A stretch of 50,713 nt of DNA from an uncultured Collinsella sp. (GCA_900545555.1 UQZI01000005.1:1-50713), one strand, 5' to 3'; shown: positions 17,187 through 26,101, counted from the stretch's first letter. The notes: generated by a model from the letters alone, not told the origin. Program-made: numbers and translations.

Positions 17187-19937
17187 TTAGGCGTTGCGCT
17201 TGGCCTCGAGCTTGGCCTGAGCGGCAGCCAGGCGCGCGAGGGGCACGCGATAGGGCGAGCAGGACACGTAGTCCACGTCGGCCACGTTAAACAGGCCCTT
17301 GATGGACTTGGGGTCGCCGCCGTGCTCGCCGCACACGCCAAAGTGCATGTCGGGATTGGTGGCGCGGCCCTTCTCGACGGCCAGGCGCACGAGCTCCAGC
17401 ACCGCCGCGTCGATGGTCTCGAAGGGGTTGTCTTTCAGAATCTTTTTATGCATGTACAGCGGGATGAACTTGGCCTCGGCGTCATCGCGCGAGAAGCCAA
17501 AGGTCGTCTGGGTGAGGTCGTTGGTGCCAAAGCAGAAGAAGTCGGCATGATGGGCGATCTCGTCAGCGACCATGCAGGCACGCGGCAGCTCGAGCATCGT
17601 GCCCACGGGAATATTGAGCCCGACGCCCTCTTCGGCGGAAACCTCGGCGATTACGTGCTCAATGACCTCGCGGGTCTGGACATGCTCGGCCGTGATGGAA
17701 ACGAGCGGAACCATGATCTCGGGGCGCGGGTCGACACCCTCCTTGATAAGGCGGGCAGCGGCCGTGGCGACGGCGCGAACCTGCATGAGCGGCAGATCGC
17801 CAAAGACGACGGACAGGCGCACGCCGCGCAAGCCCAGCATGGGGTTGGACTCGACCATGCCGTCGATGCGACGCAGGCGGGCGCGCAGGGCAGTGAGCTC
17901 CTCCTCGGGAGCGCCGGCGGCCTCCTTCTTGGTGATGGCGACCTCGAGCTCGCGAGGATTATCAAGGAACTCATGAAGCGGCGGATCGAGCAGGCGGACG
18001 ACCACATCGCGACCGGACATGGTCTTGAACATCGCCAGGAAGTCCTCGGTCTGAACCTTGAGCAGGTCGGCCAGGGCCTGCTGCTTCACGGCCTCATCGT
18101 CAGACAGGATAAAGCTCTGGATGATGTTCTTGCGATCGCCCAGGAACATGTGCTCGGTGCGGCATAGACCGATGGCCTCGGCGCCAAACTCGAGCGCGAG
18201 CTCGGCATCCTCGGGGTTGTCGGCGTTGACGCGCACGTGGTTGGCGTGACCGTCGGTCTCGTCCAAACGGATCTCATCGGCCCAAGACAGGATGGTGTCC
18301 AGGTCGCCGGTGAGCTCTGCAGAGACCAGGTCAACCGCGCCGTCGACGACGATACCCTGGGTGCCGTCGATGGAGATGACATCGCCCTCGCGCAGCACGC
18401 GGTCGCTGCCCTCGATGCGCACGACCTTCTCTGCCGCGTCAATGTGGAAGCGCTCAACGCCGCAAACGCAGGGCGTACCCATGCCGCGGGCGATAACGGC
18501 GGCATGGCTCGTCTTGCCACCGTGGCTGGTCAGGATGCCCTCGGCGGCGACCATGCCCTTCAGGTCGTCGGGGTTGGTCTCCCAGCGGACCAGAATGACC
18601 TTGTGGCCCTCGTTGGCGCGCGCGACGGCGTCATCACTCGAGAACACGACCTCGCCCACGGCGGCACCAGGGCTGGCGTTAAGGCCGCTGGCCAGGGCCT
18701 CGTACTTCTTGGAGGCGTCGAACTGCGGGTGCAGGAGCTGGTCGAGCTGCGCGGGATCGATGCGGCTCACAGCCTCCTCGCGGGTGATGAGGCCCTCCTC
18801 GACCATTTCGATAGCAATGCGCAGGGCGGCAGTGGCGGTGCGCTTGCCCACGCGGGTCTGGAGCATCCAGAGCTTGCCCTGCTCGATGGTAAACTCGATA
18901 TCGCACATATCGCGGTAATGATCCTCGAGCGTCAGGAACACGCGCTCGAGCTCCTCGCCTGCGGACTCGAGGCCCGAGGTGGTCTTGAGGTCGGCGATGG
19001 GCTCGGTGTTTCGGATGCCGGCGACGACGTCCTCGCCCTGGGCATTCACCAAAAAGTCGCCATAGAACTCCTTGGTGCCGTCGGCCGGGTTGCGCGTAAA
19101 GGCGACGCCGGTCGCAGAGGTCTCGCCCTTGTTGCCAAAGGCCATGGCCTGGACGTTGACGGCGGTGCCGAGCTCGTCGGAAATGCCGTGCTGTTTGCGG
19201 TAAATGCAGGCACGCTCGTTCATCCAGCTGCCAAAGACGGCCTGGATGGCAAGGCGCAACTGGAGCTCCGGATCACGCGGGAAGACGGGCTTGCCGTCGG
19301 CAACCTCAAGCTCGGGATACAGGGTCGCCTCGACGTTATCGGAGAAAATACCCTTGAACGTCTCGACAAGCTCCTGCAGGTCCTCGGCCGAAAGCTCGGA
19401 ATCGACGCGAACGCCGGCGACCAGGCGGGCCTGGGTCAGAGCGTTCTCGAATAGGTCGGCGTCGACGCCCATGACGACGTTGGAGAACATCTGGATAAAG
19501 CGACGGTAGCTGTCCCAGGCAAAGCGCGGGTTCTGCGTCTGCGCGATAAGGCCCTGGACGGAATCGTCGTTGAGGCCCAGGTTGAGGACCGTGTCCATCA
19601 TGCCGGGCATGGAGAACGGAGCGCCCGAGCGAACCGACACGAGCAGCGGATCGGAGGCATCGCCGAGTTTCTTGCCGCAACGGGCCTCGAGGTCCGCCTC
19701 GGCGGCAACGATCTCATCGAGTGCGCCTTCGGGCCAGACGTTGCCGGCACCGGAGTACTCGACACAGGTCTGGCAGGTAATGGTAAAGCCACCGGGAACC
19801 GGCAGACTGATGCGGCTCATCTCGGCAAGGTTTGCGCCTTTGCCGCCAAGCACGAAGTTCATGGATTTGTCGCCCTCAGTGACACAGGTGCCCTGGGCGT
19901 CGGTTCCAAAACGGTAAACCCTCTTGCAATCGCTCAC
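17187..19937 (-). CDS. ppdK: Pyruvate, phosphate dikinase
   Basis: Interconverts pyruvate, ATP and Pi with PEP, AMP and PPi. In anaerobes it can run either way, serving gluconeogenesis or PPi-linked glycolysis. The N-terminal ATP-grasp domain begins FVLGGKGANLAEMSRI. The swivelling domain holds GGKTSHAAVIARGMGTPCV, with the catalytic His and, two residues before it, the Thr targeted by regulatory proteins. The C-terminal PEP/pyruvate barrel holds LGLRGVRL, FCFGTNDLTQTTFGFSRDD and FGVCGEHGGDP. 916 aa. The start is GTG at 19937 after GAAGGGGAAG. Upstream is ppsR, its probable regulator. Between them is a 326-base intergenic region with a -10-like TATAGT at 20014-20019 and GGTAAA repeats. Confidence 0.96.
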   Translation of the reverse strand: MSDCKRVYRFGTDAQGTCVTEGDKSMNFVLGGKGANLAEMSRISLPVPGGFTITCQTCVEYSGAGNVWPEGALDEIVAAEADLEARCGKKLGDASDPLLVSVRSGAPFSMPGMMDTVLNLGLNDDSVQGLIAQTQNPRFAWDSYRRFIQMFSNVVMGVDADLFENALTQARLVAGVRVDSELSAEDLQELVETFKGIFSDNVEATLYPELEVADGKPVFPRDPELQLRLAIQAVFGSWMNERACIYRKQHGISDELGTAVNVQAMAFGNKGETSATGVAFTRNPADGTKEFYGDFLVNAQGEDVVAGIRNTEPIADLKTTSGLESAGEELERVFLTLEDHYRDMCDIEFTIEQGKLWMLQTRVGKRTATAALRIAIEMVEEGLITREEAVSRIDPAQLDQLLHPQFDASKKYEALASGLNASPGAAVGEVVFSSDDAVARANEGHKVILVRWETNPDDLKGMVAAEGILTSHGGKTSHAAVIARGMGTPCVCGVERFHIDAAEKVVRIEGSDRVLREGDVISIDGTQGIVVDGAVDLVSAELTGDLDTILSWADEIRLDETDGHANHVRVNADNPEDAELALEFGAEAIGLCRTEHMFLGDRKNIIQSFILSDDEAVKQQALADLLKVQTEDFLAMFKTMSGRDVVVRLLDPPLHEFLDNPRELEVAITKKEAAGAPEEELTALRARLRRIDGMVESNPMLGLRGVRLSVVFGDLPLMQVRAVATAAARLIKEGVDPRPEIMVPLVSITAEHVQTREVIEHVIAEVSAEEGVGLNIPVGTMLELPRACMVADEIAHHADFFCFGTNDLTQTTFGFSRDDAEAKFIPLYMHKKILKDNPFETIDAAVLELVRLAVEKGRATNPDMHFGVCGEHGGDPKSIKGLFNVADVDYVSCSPYRVPLARLAAAQAKLEAKRNA

Positions 19938-20059
19938 GATACTTCCCCTTCCATGCGCTTACGCGCACGACCGTGGTAACGAATCGACCCGCCGGATGCG
20001 GGCCGTGAGGGAACTATACGGCGGGTTTTGGACAGGCTTGAGCAGAGGGTGCGCGGTTT

Positions 20060-20107
20060 GGTAAACGTGCTAAAACCGGCGGTAAACGGTAGGTAAAGGT
20101 GGTTACC
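20060..20107. promoter_or_regulatory. GGTAAA direct-repeat array upstream of ppdK, possible operator
   Basis: GGTAAA occurs at 20060-20065, 20081-20086 and 20092-20097 on the plus strand, followed by the related palindrome GGTTACC at 20101-20107. The start-to-start spacings of 21 and 11 bases are close to two and one turns of DNA. It lies 120-170 bases before the ppdK start and upstream of a TATAGT -10-like sequence (20014-20019, minus strand). A binding protein is not known to me. Apart from this, the -10-like box and the repeat at 20207-20268, I see nothing else in the 19938-20263 gap. Confidence 0.4.
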
Positions 20108-20206
20108 TTATGAAGATACCACTACAAGGAAAGTGCAGGTCGGATGCGATGTTTTTGCTAAATCGCTTTACCATTTATCAGCATTAATTCCAAGTATTCT
20201 CTTTGG

Positions 20207-20268
20207 TTAGCTAAAAGAGCCCCGTCCCAAATTAGCAACCCAAACAACCTTGTCCCAAGTGAGCTACT
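20207..20268 (-). repeat. Short intergenic repeat, copy 1 (two units), overlapping the ppsR stop
   Basis: Minus strand: a unit starting TAGCTCACTTGGGACAAGG is followed by a second, diverged unit (GCTAATTTGGGACGGGG, then CTCTTTTAGCTAA). A related single unit lies at 28260-28292. The first TAG of the element is the ppsR stop codon. The G-rich run followed by T's could help termination, but no strong hairpin is evident. Confidence 0.6.
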
Positions 20269-21139
20269 TTTGTTGAGCGCGGCGGGCGGCACGGCGGGCT
20301 CTTGCCTCTTGAATCTCTTCGAGGTGAGCAATGATCTCGGCAGCGCTTTCCTCAATGGCTTTGCCGTCGGTACGCACAACAAAGCAGCCTAAGCGCTTCA
20401 TGAGAGCGCGAGCTTCCTCAAGTTCGCTGCGCACGCTCTCAGGCTCGGCATAGGAGCCGGCAACGGCACGAGCGTAGTCATCGCCCAAGCGGCTATCGCG
20501 AATTTCGGAAATCACATCGACGGTCGAAATCAGGCCGAACAGGCGCATCGGGTCAACCTCGTAAATCGACTTGGGCGGCTCCATGCCATGCGCCAGTGGG
20601 ACATTGGCGACCTTGTAGCCCTGATAGGCTAAATACATCGACAGCGGCGTCTTGGATGTACGCGACACACCCAGCAGCACGATATCGGCACCCGACAGAT
20701 CGTCGCAACCACGACCGTCATCGTGCTCAACGAAATACTCCATGGCCTCGATACGATGGAAATAGCGGTCATCGGTCTTGTGAATCACGCCCGCAACGCA
20801 CTTGGGCGGCACACCGATGAGCGACGACAGCACGGCAAGCGTCGGGCCGATCAGGTCGACCGAACGGATATGCAGCATACCTAGGTAATCGAGCACGCGG
20901 GCGCGAAGCGCCGGATCGACAATGGTATGGAACACGGCGACATCGCGATGGTCGGCATCGACGCGCGGCCCCACAAATGACTTGACCTGCTCCACGGAGG
21001 TCACCTTGGGCAGGCGCAAAACGCGAAAAGCCCCTTCATCAAATTGCCCGGACGCCGCAAGCACCACCTCACAAGCGGTATCGCCGAGCGAGTCGGAGAT
21101 AACGATAACGGTGGGACGAGCGGTGACCGGGCAATCCAT
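20264..21139 (-). CDS. ppsR: PPDK/PEP-synthase regulatory protein (DUF299 kinase/pyrophosphorylase)
   Basis: Bifunctional regulator family: ADP-dependent phosphorylation of an active-site Thr inactivates pyruvate phosphate dikinase or PEP synthase, and Pi-dependent dephosphorylation reactivates it. The family's P-loop-like block is visible as GADIVLLGVSRTSKTPLSMY (about residues 148-167). The N-terminus VIVISDSLGDTACEV is also typical. 291 aa, with a basic Arg/Ala-rich tail ending at a stop supplied by the repeat element. ATG at 21139 has AAAAGGAG 6 bases upstream. It follows glyQ-glyS by 34 bases. The next gene downstream, ppdK, is its likely target, so PDRP is the better functional name here; the target is inferred from adjacency. 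Confidence 0.93.
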   Translation of the reverse strand: MDCPVTARPTVIVISDSLGDTACEVVLAASGQFDEGAFRVLRLPKVTSVEQVKSFVGPRVDADHRDVAVFHTIVDPALRARVLDYLGMLHIRSVDLIGPTLAVLSSLIGVPPKCVAGVIHKTDDRYFHRIEAMEYFVEHDDGRGCDDLSGADIVLLGVSRTSKTPLSMYLAYQGYKVANVPLAHGMEPPKSIYEVDPMRLFGLISTVDVISEIRDSRLGDDYARAVAGSYAEPESVRSELEEARALMKRLGCFVVRTDGKAIEESAAEIIAHLEEIQEARARRAARRAQQK

Positions 21140-21173
21140 GCGGGGCTCCTTTTGCGCTTATGCGCAGGCTGGC

Positions 21174-23270
21174 TTACTTTTTGCGGGCAAGCTCACCGAT
21201 GTTGGCAATGCCGGAGAAAACGGCCTCGAAGCGGTTGAGCAGCTTAAGGCGATTATCGCGAAGCTGCTCGTCCTTGTCCATGACCATGACCTCATCGAAG
21301 AAACGGTCGATGGGCGCGCGCAGGGCGGCGAGGGCGGCAAATGCGGCCGGGTAGTCCTCGGCAGCAAGGGCGGCATCGACGGCGGTCTGAGCAGCCTCGG
21401 AGGCGTCGGCGAGCGCAAGCTCGACCTCGCCCATCAGGCTGCGGTCATACTCCGCACCCAGCTCGGGCTTGGAGATATGCGCGGCGCGGGCATAGGCGGT
21501 CGCCAGGTTGTCGAACGTCTCAGCGTCGTTCTTGCGGGCCTCGTCGAGGGCGGCGCAGCGGGCGAAGAAGACGGACGGGGCGATGATGTGCACCGCGGAG
21601 ACGGCGGCGACGGTATCGGCCGGAATCTTTTCGTCGCGGGCCATGCTCACCAGGCGGCCATGGAAGAAGTCACGAACCTGCTGGGCGACCTCGGCGGCGT
21701 CGAACTCAATGCCCTGCTCACTGTAGAGTTCGAGGGCAAAGTCGATGAGCGACGTGGGGTCGATCGGCAGACGGTCGCGCAGGATGTTGATAATGCCGAT
21801 AGCGGCACGACGCAGCGCGTAGGGGTCGGAGGAGCCGGTCGGGGGCTCGCCGATGGCAAAGATACCGGCGATGGTATCGAGCTTGTCGGCGCAGGCCACG
21901 ATGCAGCCAGCGGTGCCCTCGGGCAGCTCGTCACCGGCAAAGCGAGGACGATAGTGATCGCGAATAGCATGGGCGACCTCGTCGTTCTCCCCCATCGCGG
22001 TCGCGTAATAACCGCCCATCACGCCCTGCTGGCTCGTGAACTCGACGACGGCGTTGGACACCAGGTCTGCCTTGCACAGGTGTGCGGCGCGAGCAGCGTC
22101 GGCGGCAAGATGGGCGCCCAGGTGAGCCTCGCGGGCGATAGCGAGCGCGAGCTGCTCGATGCGCTCGGACTTGGCGAGCACGCTACCGAGCTTCTCCTGG
22201 AAGGCAACCTTGGACAGACGCTCACGGAACTCGTCGAGGGAGATCTTCAGGTCCTCCTCGTAGAAGAACTTAGCGTCGTCCAGACGGGCGCGCACGACGC
22301 GCTCGTTACCGTCGATCACTCGCTCGGCGTTCTCGGGCTTGCTGTTGGAGACGACCACGAACTCACGCGTCAGCTTGCCCTCGCCGTCATAGATCGGGAA
22401 GTAGCGCTGGTTGGTGAGCATGGACTCGCAGATAATCTCGTGCGGGACCTTGAGGAACTCCTCGTCGAAAGTACCGACGAGCACCGTCGGCCACTCGCAG
22501 AGGTTAATGACCTCCTCAAAGACCTTCTTGGGCGTATCGACATGGCAGCCGGGGCGAGCGGCCTCGACCTCGGCGATACCGGCGAGAATCGCCTCGCGAC
22601 GGCGCTCGGCAGAAAGCACGCCGGCATCCTCGAGCACCTGCTCGTAAACAGCGGGGCTGGCGACCACATGGTCACCGGGGCCAAGCACGCGATGGCCACG
22701 CGTGGTGTTGCCACTCGTCACGTCGGCAAACGACACGGGCACAACGTCCTCGCCCAGAAGGCAGCAGATCCAACGGACCGGACGAACAAAGGTCGCGTGC
22801 TCGTGGCCCCAGCGCTGAGAGCGGTAGTTGGGCCACTGCAGGCCGGCGATGGTCTTCTCGCACAGAGCGGTCAGAATCGGCGTAGCCGGTGCGGAAGGGA
22901 TATTCTTCTCGGCAAAGACGTACTCGCGGCCGTCGGTGTCCTCGCGACGGACCAGATCCTCGGCAGCCACACCGCACTTGCGGGCGAAGCCCTGGGCGGC
23001 CTTGGTGGCGTTACCGTCAGCGTCGAAGGCGATGTTTGCCGCGGGGCCACGCTTGACCTCGTGAACCTCATCGGTCGCGGTGGCAACGTCGGCAACGAGC
23101 GCAGCCAGGCGACGCGGGCTCGAGATCACGCGGACCTCGCCGTGGGCCAGACCGGCCTCGTCGAGACCCTTGGCGATCATGGTACCAAGCTGCTTGACGG
23201 CATTGTTCAGCGGTGCAGAGGGCATTTCCTCCGTACCGATCTCAAACAGGAAATCCTTAGCGTCTGCCAT
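21174..23270 (-). CDS. glyS: Glycyl-tRNA synthetase, beta subunit
   Basis: tRNA-recognising subunit of the heterotetrameric (alpha2beta2) bacterial GlyRS. The N-terminal FLFEIGTEEMPSAPLNNAV is typical. The body includes the HD-like region and SDPYALRRAAIGIINIL (about residues 500-517), and the C-terminal helical anticodon-binding-like domain is Ala-rich. 698 aa, normal. It starts at ATG 23270, 3 bases after the glyQ stop, with GAGGTGG as a probable RBS inside the end of glyQ. Confidence 0.97.
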   Translation of the reverse strand: MADAKDFLFEIGTEEMPSAPLNNAVKQLGTMIAKGLDEAGLAHGEVRVISSPRRLAALVADVATATDEVHEVKRGPAANIAFDADGNATKAAQGFARKCGVAAEDLVRREDTDGREYVFAEKNIPSAPATPILTALCEKTIAGLQWPNYRSQRWGHEHATFVRPVRWICCLLGEDVVPVSFADVTSGNTTRGHRVLGPGDHVVASPAVYEQVLEDAGVLSAERRREAILAGIAEVEAARPGCHVDTPKKVFEEVINLCEWPTVLVGTFDEEFLKVPHEIICESMLTNQRYFPIYDGEGKLTREFVVVSNSKPENAERVIDGNERVVRARLDDAKFFYEEDLKISLDEFRERLSKVAFQEKLGSVLAKSERIEQLALAIAREAHLGAHLAADAARAAHLCKADLVSNAVVEFTSQQGVMGGYYATAMGENDEVAHAIRDHYRPRFAGDELPEGTAGCIVACADKLDTIAGIFAIGEPPTGSSDPYALRRAAIGIINILRDRLPIDPTSLIDFALELYSEQGIEFDAAEVAQQVRDFFHGRLVSMARDEKIPADTVAAVSAVHIIAPSVFFARCAALDEARKNDAETFDNLATAYARAAHISKPELGAEYDRSLMGEVELALADASEAAQTAVDAALAAEDYPAAFAALAALRAPIDRFFDEVMVMDKDEQLRDNRLKLLNRFEAVFSGIANIGELARKK

Positions 23271-23273
23271 GGC

Positions 23274-24185
23274 TTACGCCACCTCGCCTTCCTGGTCGGC
23301 ATTCTCGTTGACTCCGGCGACCTCAGCCATGTAGGCCTCGCAGCACGCCTTGGCGACGGCGCGGACGCGCAGGATGTAGTTGGCACGCTCGACCGCGGAC
23401 AGGGCGCCGCGGGCATCGAGCAGGTTGAAGGCGTGACTGCACTTCATGACACAGTCGTACGCCGGCAACGGCAGCTTGCGCTCCAGGCAGGAATGGCACT
23501 CGGCCTCGTAGTCGTCAAACTTCTGACGCATCATCTCGACGTTGGCGACCTCAAAGTTATAGGCACTGAACTCGCGCTCGTTCTCGAGGAACACGTCGCC
23601 GTAGGTCATGGGCGTGCCGTCGGGCAGATAGCTCCACACCAGATCGTAGACCGAGTTGACGCCCTGAGCGTACATGGCGATACGCTCCAGGCCATAGGTG
23701 ATCTCGACGGGCACGGGGTCGACCTCGATGCCGCCCACCTGCTGGAAGTAGGTGAACTGCGTGACCTCCATGCCGTTGAGCCAGACCTCCCAGCCAAGGC
23801 CCCAGGCGCCCAGCGTCGGGCTCTCCCAGTCGTCCTCGACAAAACGGACGTCATGGTCGTTGGGGTCCAGGCCAATGGCAGCAAGAGACCCCAGGTAAAG
23901 CTCCTGAGCATTAACCGGAGAGGGCTTAATGAGCACCTGAAACTGATAGTAGTGCTGCATGCGGTTAGGGTTCTCGCCGTAGCGGCCGTCGGCGGGACGG
24001 CGGCAGGGCTGCGCATAGCAGGTGCGCCATTCGGCGGGACCGAGCGAGCGCAGCGTGGTCGCGGTATGGAAGGTACCGGCACCGACCTCGGAGTCATAGG
24101 GCTGCATAATGACGCAGCCCTGCTCGCCCCAGTACTGCTGGAGGCGCAGGATGATGTCTTGGAAGGAAAGCGATGAAGCGTTCAT
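23274..24185 (-). CDS. glyQ: Glycyl-tRNA synthetase, alpha subunit
   Basis: Catalytic class II subunit of tetrameric GlyRS. Diagnostic sequence: LSFQDIILRLQQYWGEQGCV, then VGAGTFHTATTLRSLG, PCRRPADGRYGENPNRMQHY (motif 2 region) and the C-terminal DARGALSAVERANYI. 303 aa. ATG at 24185 has GAGGGG upstream. A TATAGT -10-like box lies at 24232-24237 on the minus strand, but I find no convincing -35, so the gene may start its own operon or be read through from lepB. Confidence 0.97.
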   Translation of the reverse strand: MNASSLSFQDIILRLQQYWGEQGCVIMQPYDSEVGAGTFHTATTLRSLGPAEWRTCYAQPCRRPADGRYGENPNRMQHYYQFQVLIKPSPVNAQELYLGSLAAIGLDPNDHDVRFVEDDWESPTLGAWGLGWEVWLNGMEVTQFTYFQQVGGIEVDPVPVEITYGLERIAMYAQGVNSVYDLVWSYLPDGTPMTYGDVFLENEREFSAYNFEVANVEMMRQKFDDYEAECHSCLERKLPLPAYDCVMKCSHAFNLLDARGALSAVERANYILRVRAVAKACCEAYMAEVAGVNENADQEGEVA

Positions 24186-24244
24186 GCCTCTAATATCCCC
24201 TCGTCGAAACGATTACACGGTTAGGTACTGTACTATAGCGGTTT

Positions 24245-24808
24245 TTAGTCGATAGCGCCCAGACGGTTAAGCGGCCAGTAACGCACGAGCGCCACGGCGA
24301 TCAAATCAGAGCGATCAACGGGACCAAAGTAGCGTGAGTCGGCTGAGTTCTCGCGGTTGTCGCCCATCACCCACACGCACCCGTCGGGAACGGTGTAGGG
24401 ATAACTCACCTGGGCGCCAGGCGCTTGGACCGAAAGCGGCCAGCTCATGCCGGTCGTATAGTCCTCATCGAGCGCCTGGCCGTCGACGACGACCTTGCCG
24501 TCCTGAAGGTCGACCGTCTGACCGGCCGTGGCGATGACGCGCTTTACCAGCACGTCATGCTCGGACGTGGCATCGGGGTTATGGAACACCACGATATCAC
24601 CCTGTTTGACGGGCTGACCGAGCTCGAGGCTCACCTTTTGTGCCAGGATCTGGTCGCCAATCTCGATCGTGTCCTCCATGGAGCCGGTGGGCACCACAAA
24701 GGGCTCGACCACAAAGGTGCGGATCAGGAAGGTGGCCACGAGCGCGATTGCGATGACCGCGATCCACTCAAAGGCGCCCCTCAACGCGGAATGCTGCGAT
24801 GGAACCAT
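24245..24808 (-). CDS. lepB: Signal peptidase I
   Basis: Type I leader peptidase anchored by one N-terminal membrane helix (about residues 12-32). The catalytic Ser is in VPTGSMEDTI and the Lys in VLVKRVIATAGQTV. The C-terminal family box GDNRENSADSRYFG is also present. 187 aa, compact and Gram-positive-like. ATG at 24808 has GAGGA 6 bases upstream and is preferred to GTG at 24814, which abuts the RBS. The gene begins two bases after the trmD stop. Confidence 0.95.
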   Translation of the reverse strand: MVPSQHSALRGAFEWIAVIAIALVATFLIRTFVVEPFVVPTGSMEDTIEIGDQILAQKVSLELGQPVKQGDIVVFHNPDATSEHDVLVKRVIATAGQTVDLQDGKVVVDGQALDEDYTTGMSWPLSVQAPGAQVSYPYTVPDGCVWVMGDNRENSADSRYFGPVDRSDLIAVALVRYWPLNRLGAID

Positions 24809-24810
24809 TC

Positions 24811-25569
24811 TCACTCCTCGCTCTGCGAATACGAAGCGTCAAGGATCTCCTGAGCGTAAGCGCGCTCCTCGGGCGTAAGCCGCGCCGTCTCGATCAGGTC
24901 GGGGCGCCAGCGGCAGGTACGCTCGATGGCGTTCTTGCGACGCCAGGCATCGACCTTGGCGTGATCACCGCTCACGAGCACTGGAGGCACGCCCTCGCCG
25001 TTGAACTCGGCAGGACGGGTGTACTGCGCGTACTCGAGCAGACCACCGTCCTCGGCAGTCGAGAATGACTCGTCCACGTTGCTCATCTCGTCACCAAGGG
25101 CGCCGGGAATTAGGCGTACGACGGCATCGGCAACGACCATAGCGGGAAGCTCGCCGCCCGTGAGCACGTAATCGCCGATCGACAGACGCTCGTCGGCATA
25201 CGCATAGGCACGCTCGTCGACACCCTCGTAACGGCTGCAAACAAACAGCAGACGCTCACTTTTGAGCAGGCGCTCGGCCACATGCTGCGTAAAGGGTTCG
25301 CCGCAGGGAGTGAAGAACACCACCGTGGGCTTGGGGCCCTCCGCGCTAATGGCCTCGATGGCCTCGGCGATAGGCTCGACCTTCATGAGCATGCCCTGCC
25401 CGCCGCCGTACGGCTCGTCATCGACGGTACGATGGCGGTCGTGCGTCCAGTCACGCAGGTTATACGCCTTAAAATCAAAAAGGCCGGCCTTGCGGGCGCG
25501 GCCCAAGATCGACGTGGACATAACGGGCTCAAACATCTCGGGAAAGACCGAAAGGGTCTCAATCAGCAT
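24811..25569 (-). CDS. trmD: tRNA (guanine-N1)-methyltransferase
   Basis: Methylates G37 of tRNAs with G36, preventing frameshifting. The SPOUT knot motifs are visible: YGGGQGMLMKVEPI, the region VVFFTPCGEPFTQHVAERL, SRYEGVDERAYAY and SIGDYVLTGGELPAMVV. 252 aa. ATG at 25569 follows GTAGGGAGGACAAC. It lies 10 bases after rimM in the standard rpsP-khpA-rimM-trmD order. Confidence 0.97.
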   Translation of the reverse strand: MLIETLSVFPEMFEPVMSTSILGRARKAGLFDFKAYNLRDWTHDRHRTVDDEPYGGGQGMLMKVEPIAEAIEAISAEGPKPTVVFFTPCGEPFTQHVAERLLKSERLLFVCSRYEGVDERAYAYADERLSIGDYVLTGGELPAMVVADAVVRLIPGALGDEMSNVDESFSTAEDGGLLEYAQYTRPAEFNGEGVPPVLVSGDHAKVDAWRRKNAIERTCRWRPDLIETARLTPEERAYAQEILDASYSQSEE

Positions 25570-25579
25570 GTTGTCCTCC

Positions 25580-26101
25580 CTACTTGTCCATATCGATCAA
25601 GCCATCCATCACGTGGACGGAAATTGTTCCTGCATCGGGAAGATCGAGCACGACCTGCTCGATCACGGGAATCAGTACCTCGCCGTACCGATCGCCTTCG
25701 ACAACCCAAACATCGTTGGCAGGCGTCGACATGATCTCGACGATCGTGCCGAGCGAACCGAAGCGCTCATCGACCACCTCGCGACCCATCAGGTCGGTAT
25801 AGGCGGCGTCGAGCGAATCGAGCTCAAAGTCGTCACGATTTGCCAGCACATAGCATCCCGTGATGCCCTCGGCGGCCGTCAAGTCGTCAATGCCCTCAAA
25901 CGAGACCAGATCGCCATCGCCCGTATCGGTGACGGACACGACCGTGCAAAAGCGGTCGCGCTTGAGCGCCGGCGGCGTCAGGGCGACGCGCATACCCGGC
26001 TCTAATACAGAAGGAAGCCCCCGCAGCGGCTGCGCGAGGACCTCCCCCTTCCTTCCGTGCGGCTTGACCACACGGGCGATGTTTTTGTACTGGGACCTCA
26101 A
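25580..26101 (-). CDS. rimM: Ribosome maturation factor RimM
   Basis: Assists 16S 3'-domain assembly, binding S19. The N-terminal domain shows IARVVKPHGRKGEVLAQPL. The C-terminal PRC-barrel follows, with LDAAYTDLMGREV and VWVVEGDRYGEVLIPVIEQV. 173 aa. The only possible start before the conserved N-terminus is TTG at 26101. It lies in the loop of a short hairpin and just 4 bases from the khpA stop, with an AGGA too close to act as a standard RBS. Initiation by translational coupling to khpA is the likely mode (see findings). Confidence 0.92.
   Translation of the reverse strand: MRSQYKNIARVVKPHGRKGEVLAQPLRGLPSVLEPGMRVALTPPALKRDRFCTVVSVTDTGDGDLVSFEGIDDLTAAEGITGCYVLANRDDFELDSLDAAYTDLMGREVVDERFGSLGTIVEIMSTPANDVWVVEGDRYGEVLIPVIEQVVLDLPDAGTISVHVMDGLIDMDK

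Noticed and set aside
20158..20382. 74-codon minus-strand frame over the ppsR 3' end and the repeat
   Set aside because: It overlaps ppsR out of frame, has no RBS and only exists because the repeat is open in that frame.
20922..24176. A 1084-codon open frame on the plus strand opposite glyQ and glyS
   Set aside because: It is a shadow: glyQ, glyS and part of ppsR on the minus strand match known proteins throughout. The antisense translation is low-complexity (Leu/Gly/Val/Asp-rich) with no recognisable domain, and the high-GC coding strand rarely uses codons that give antisense stops.
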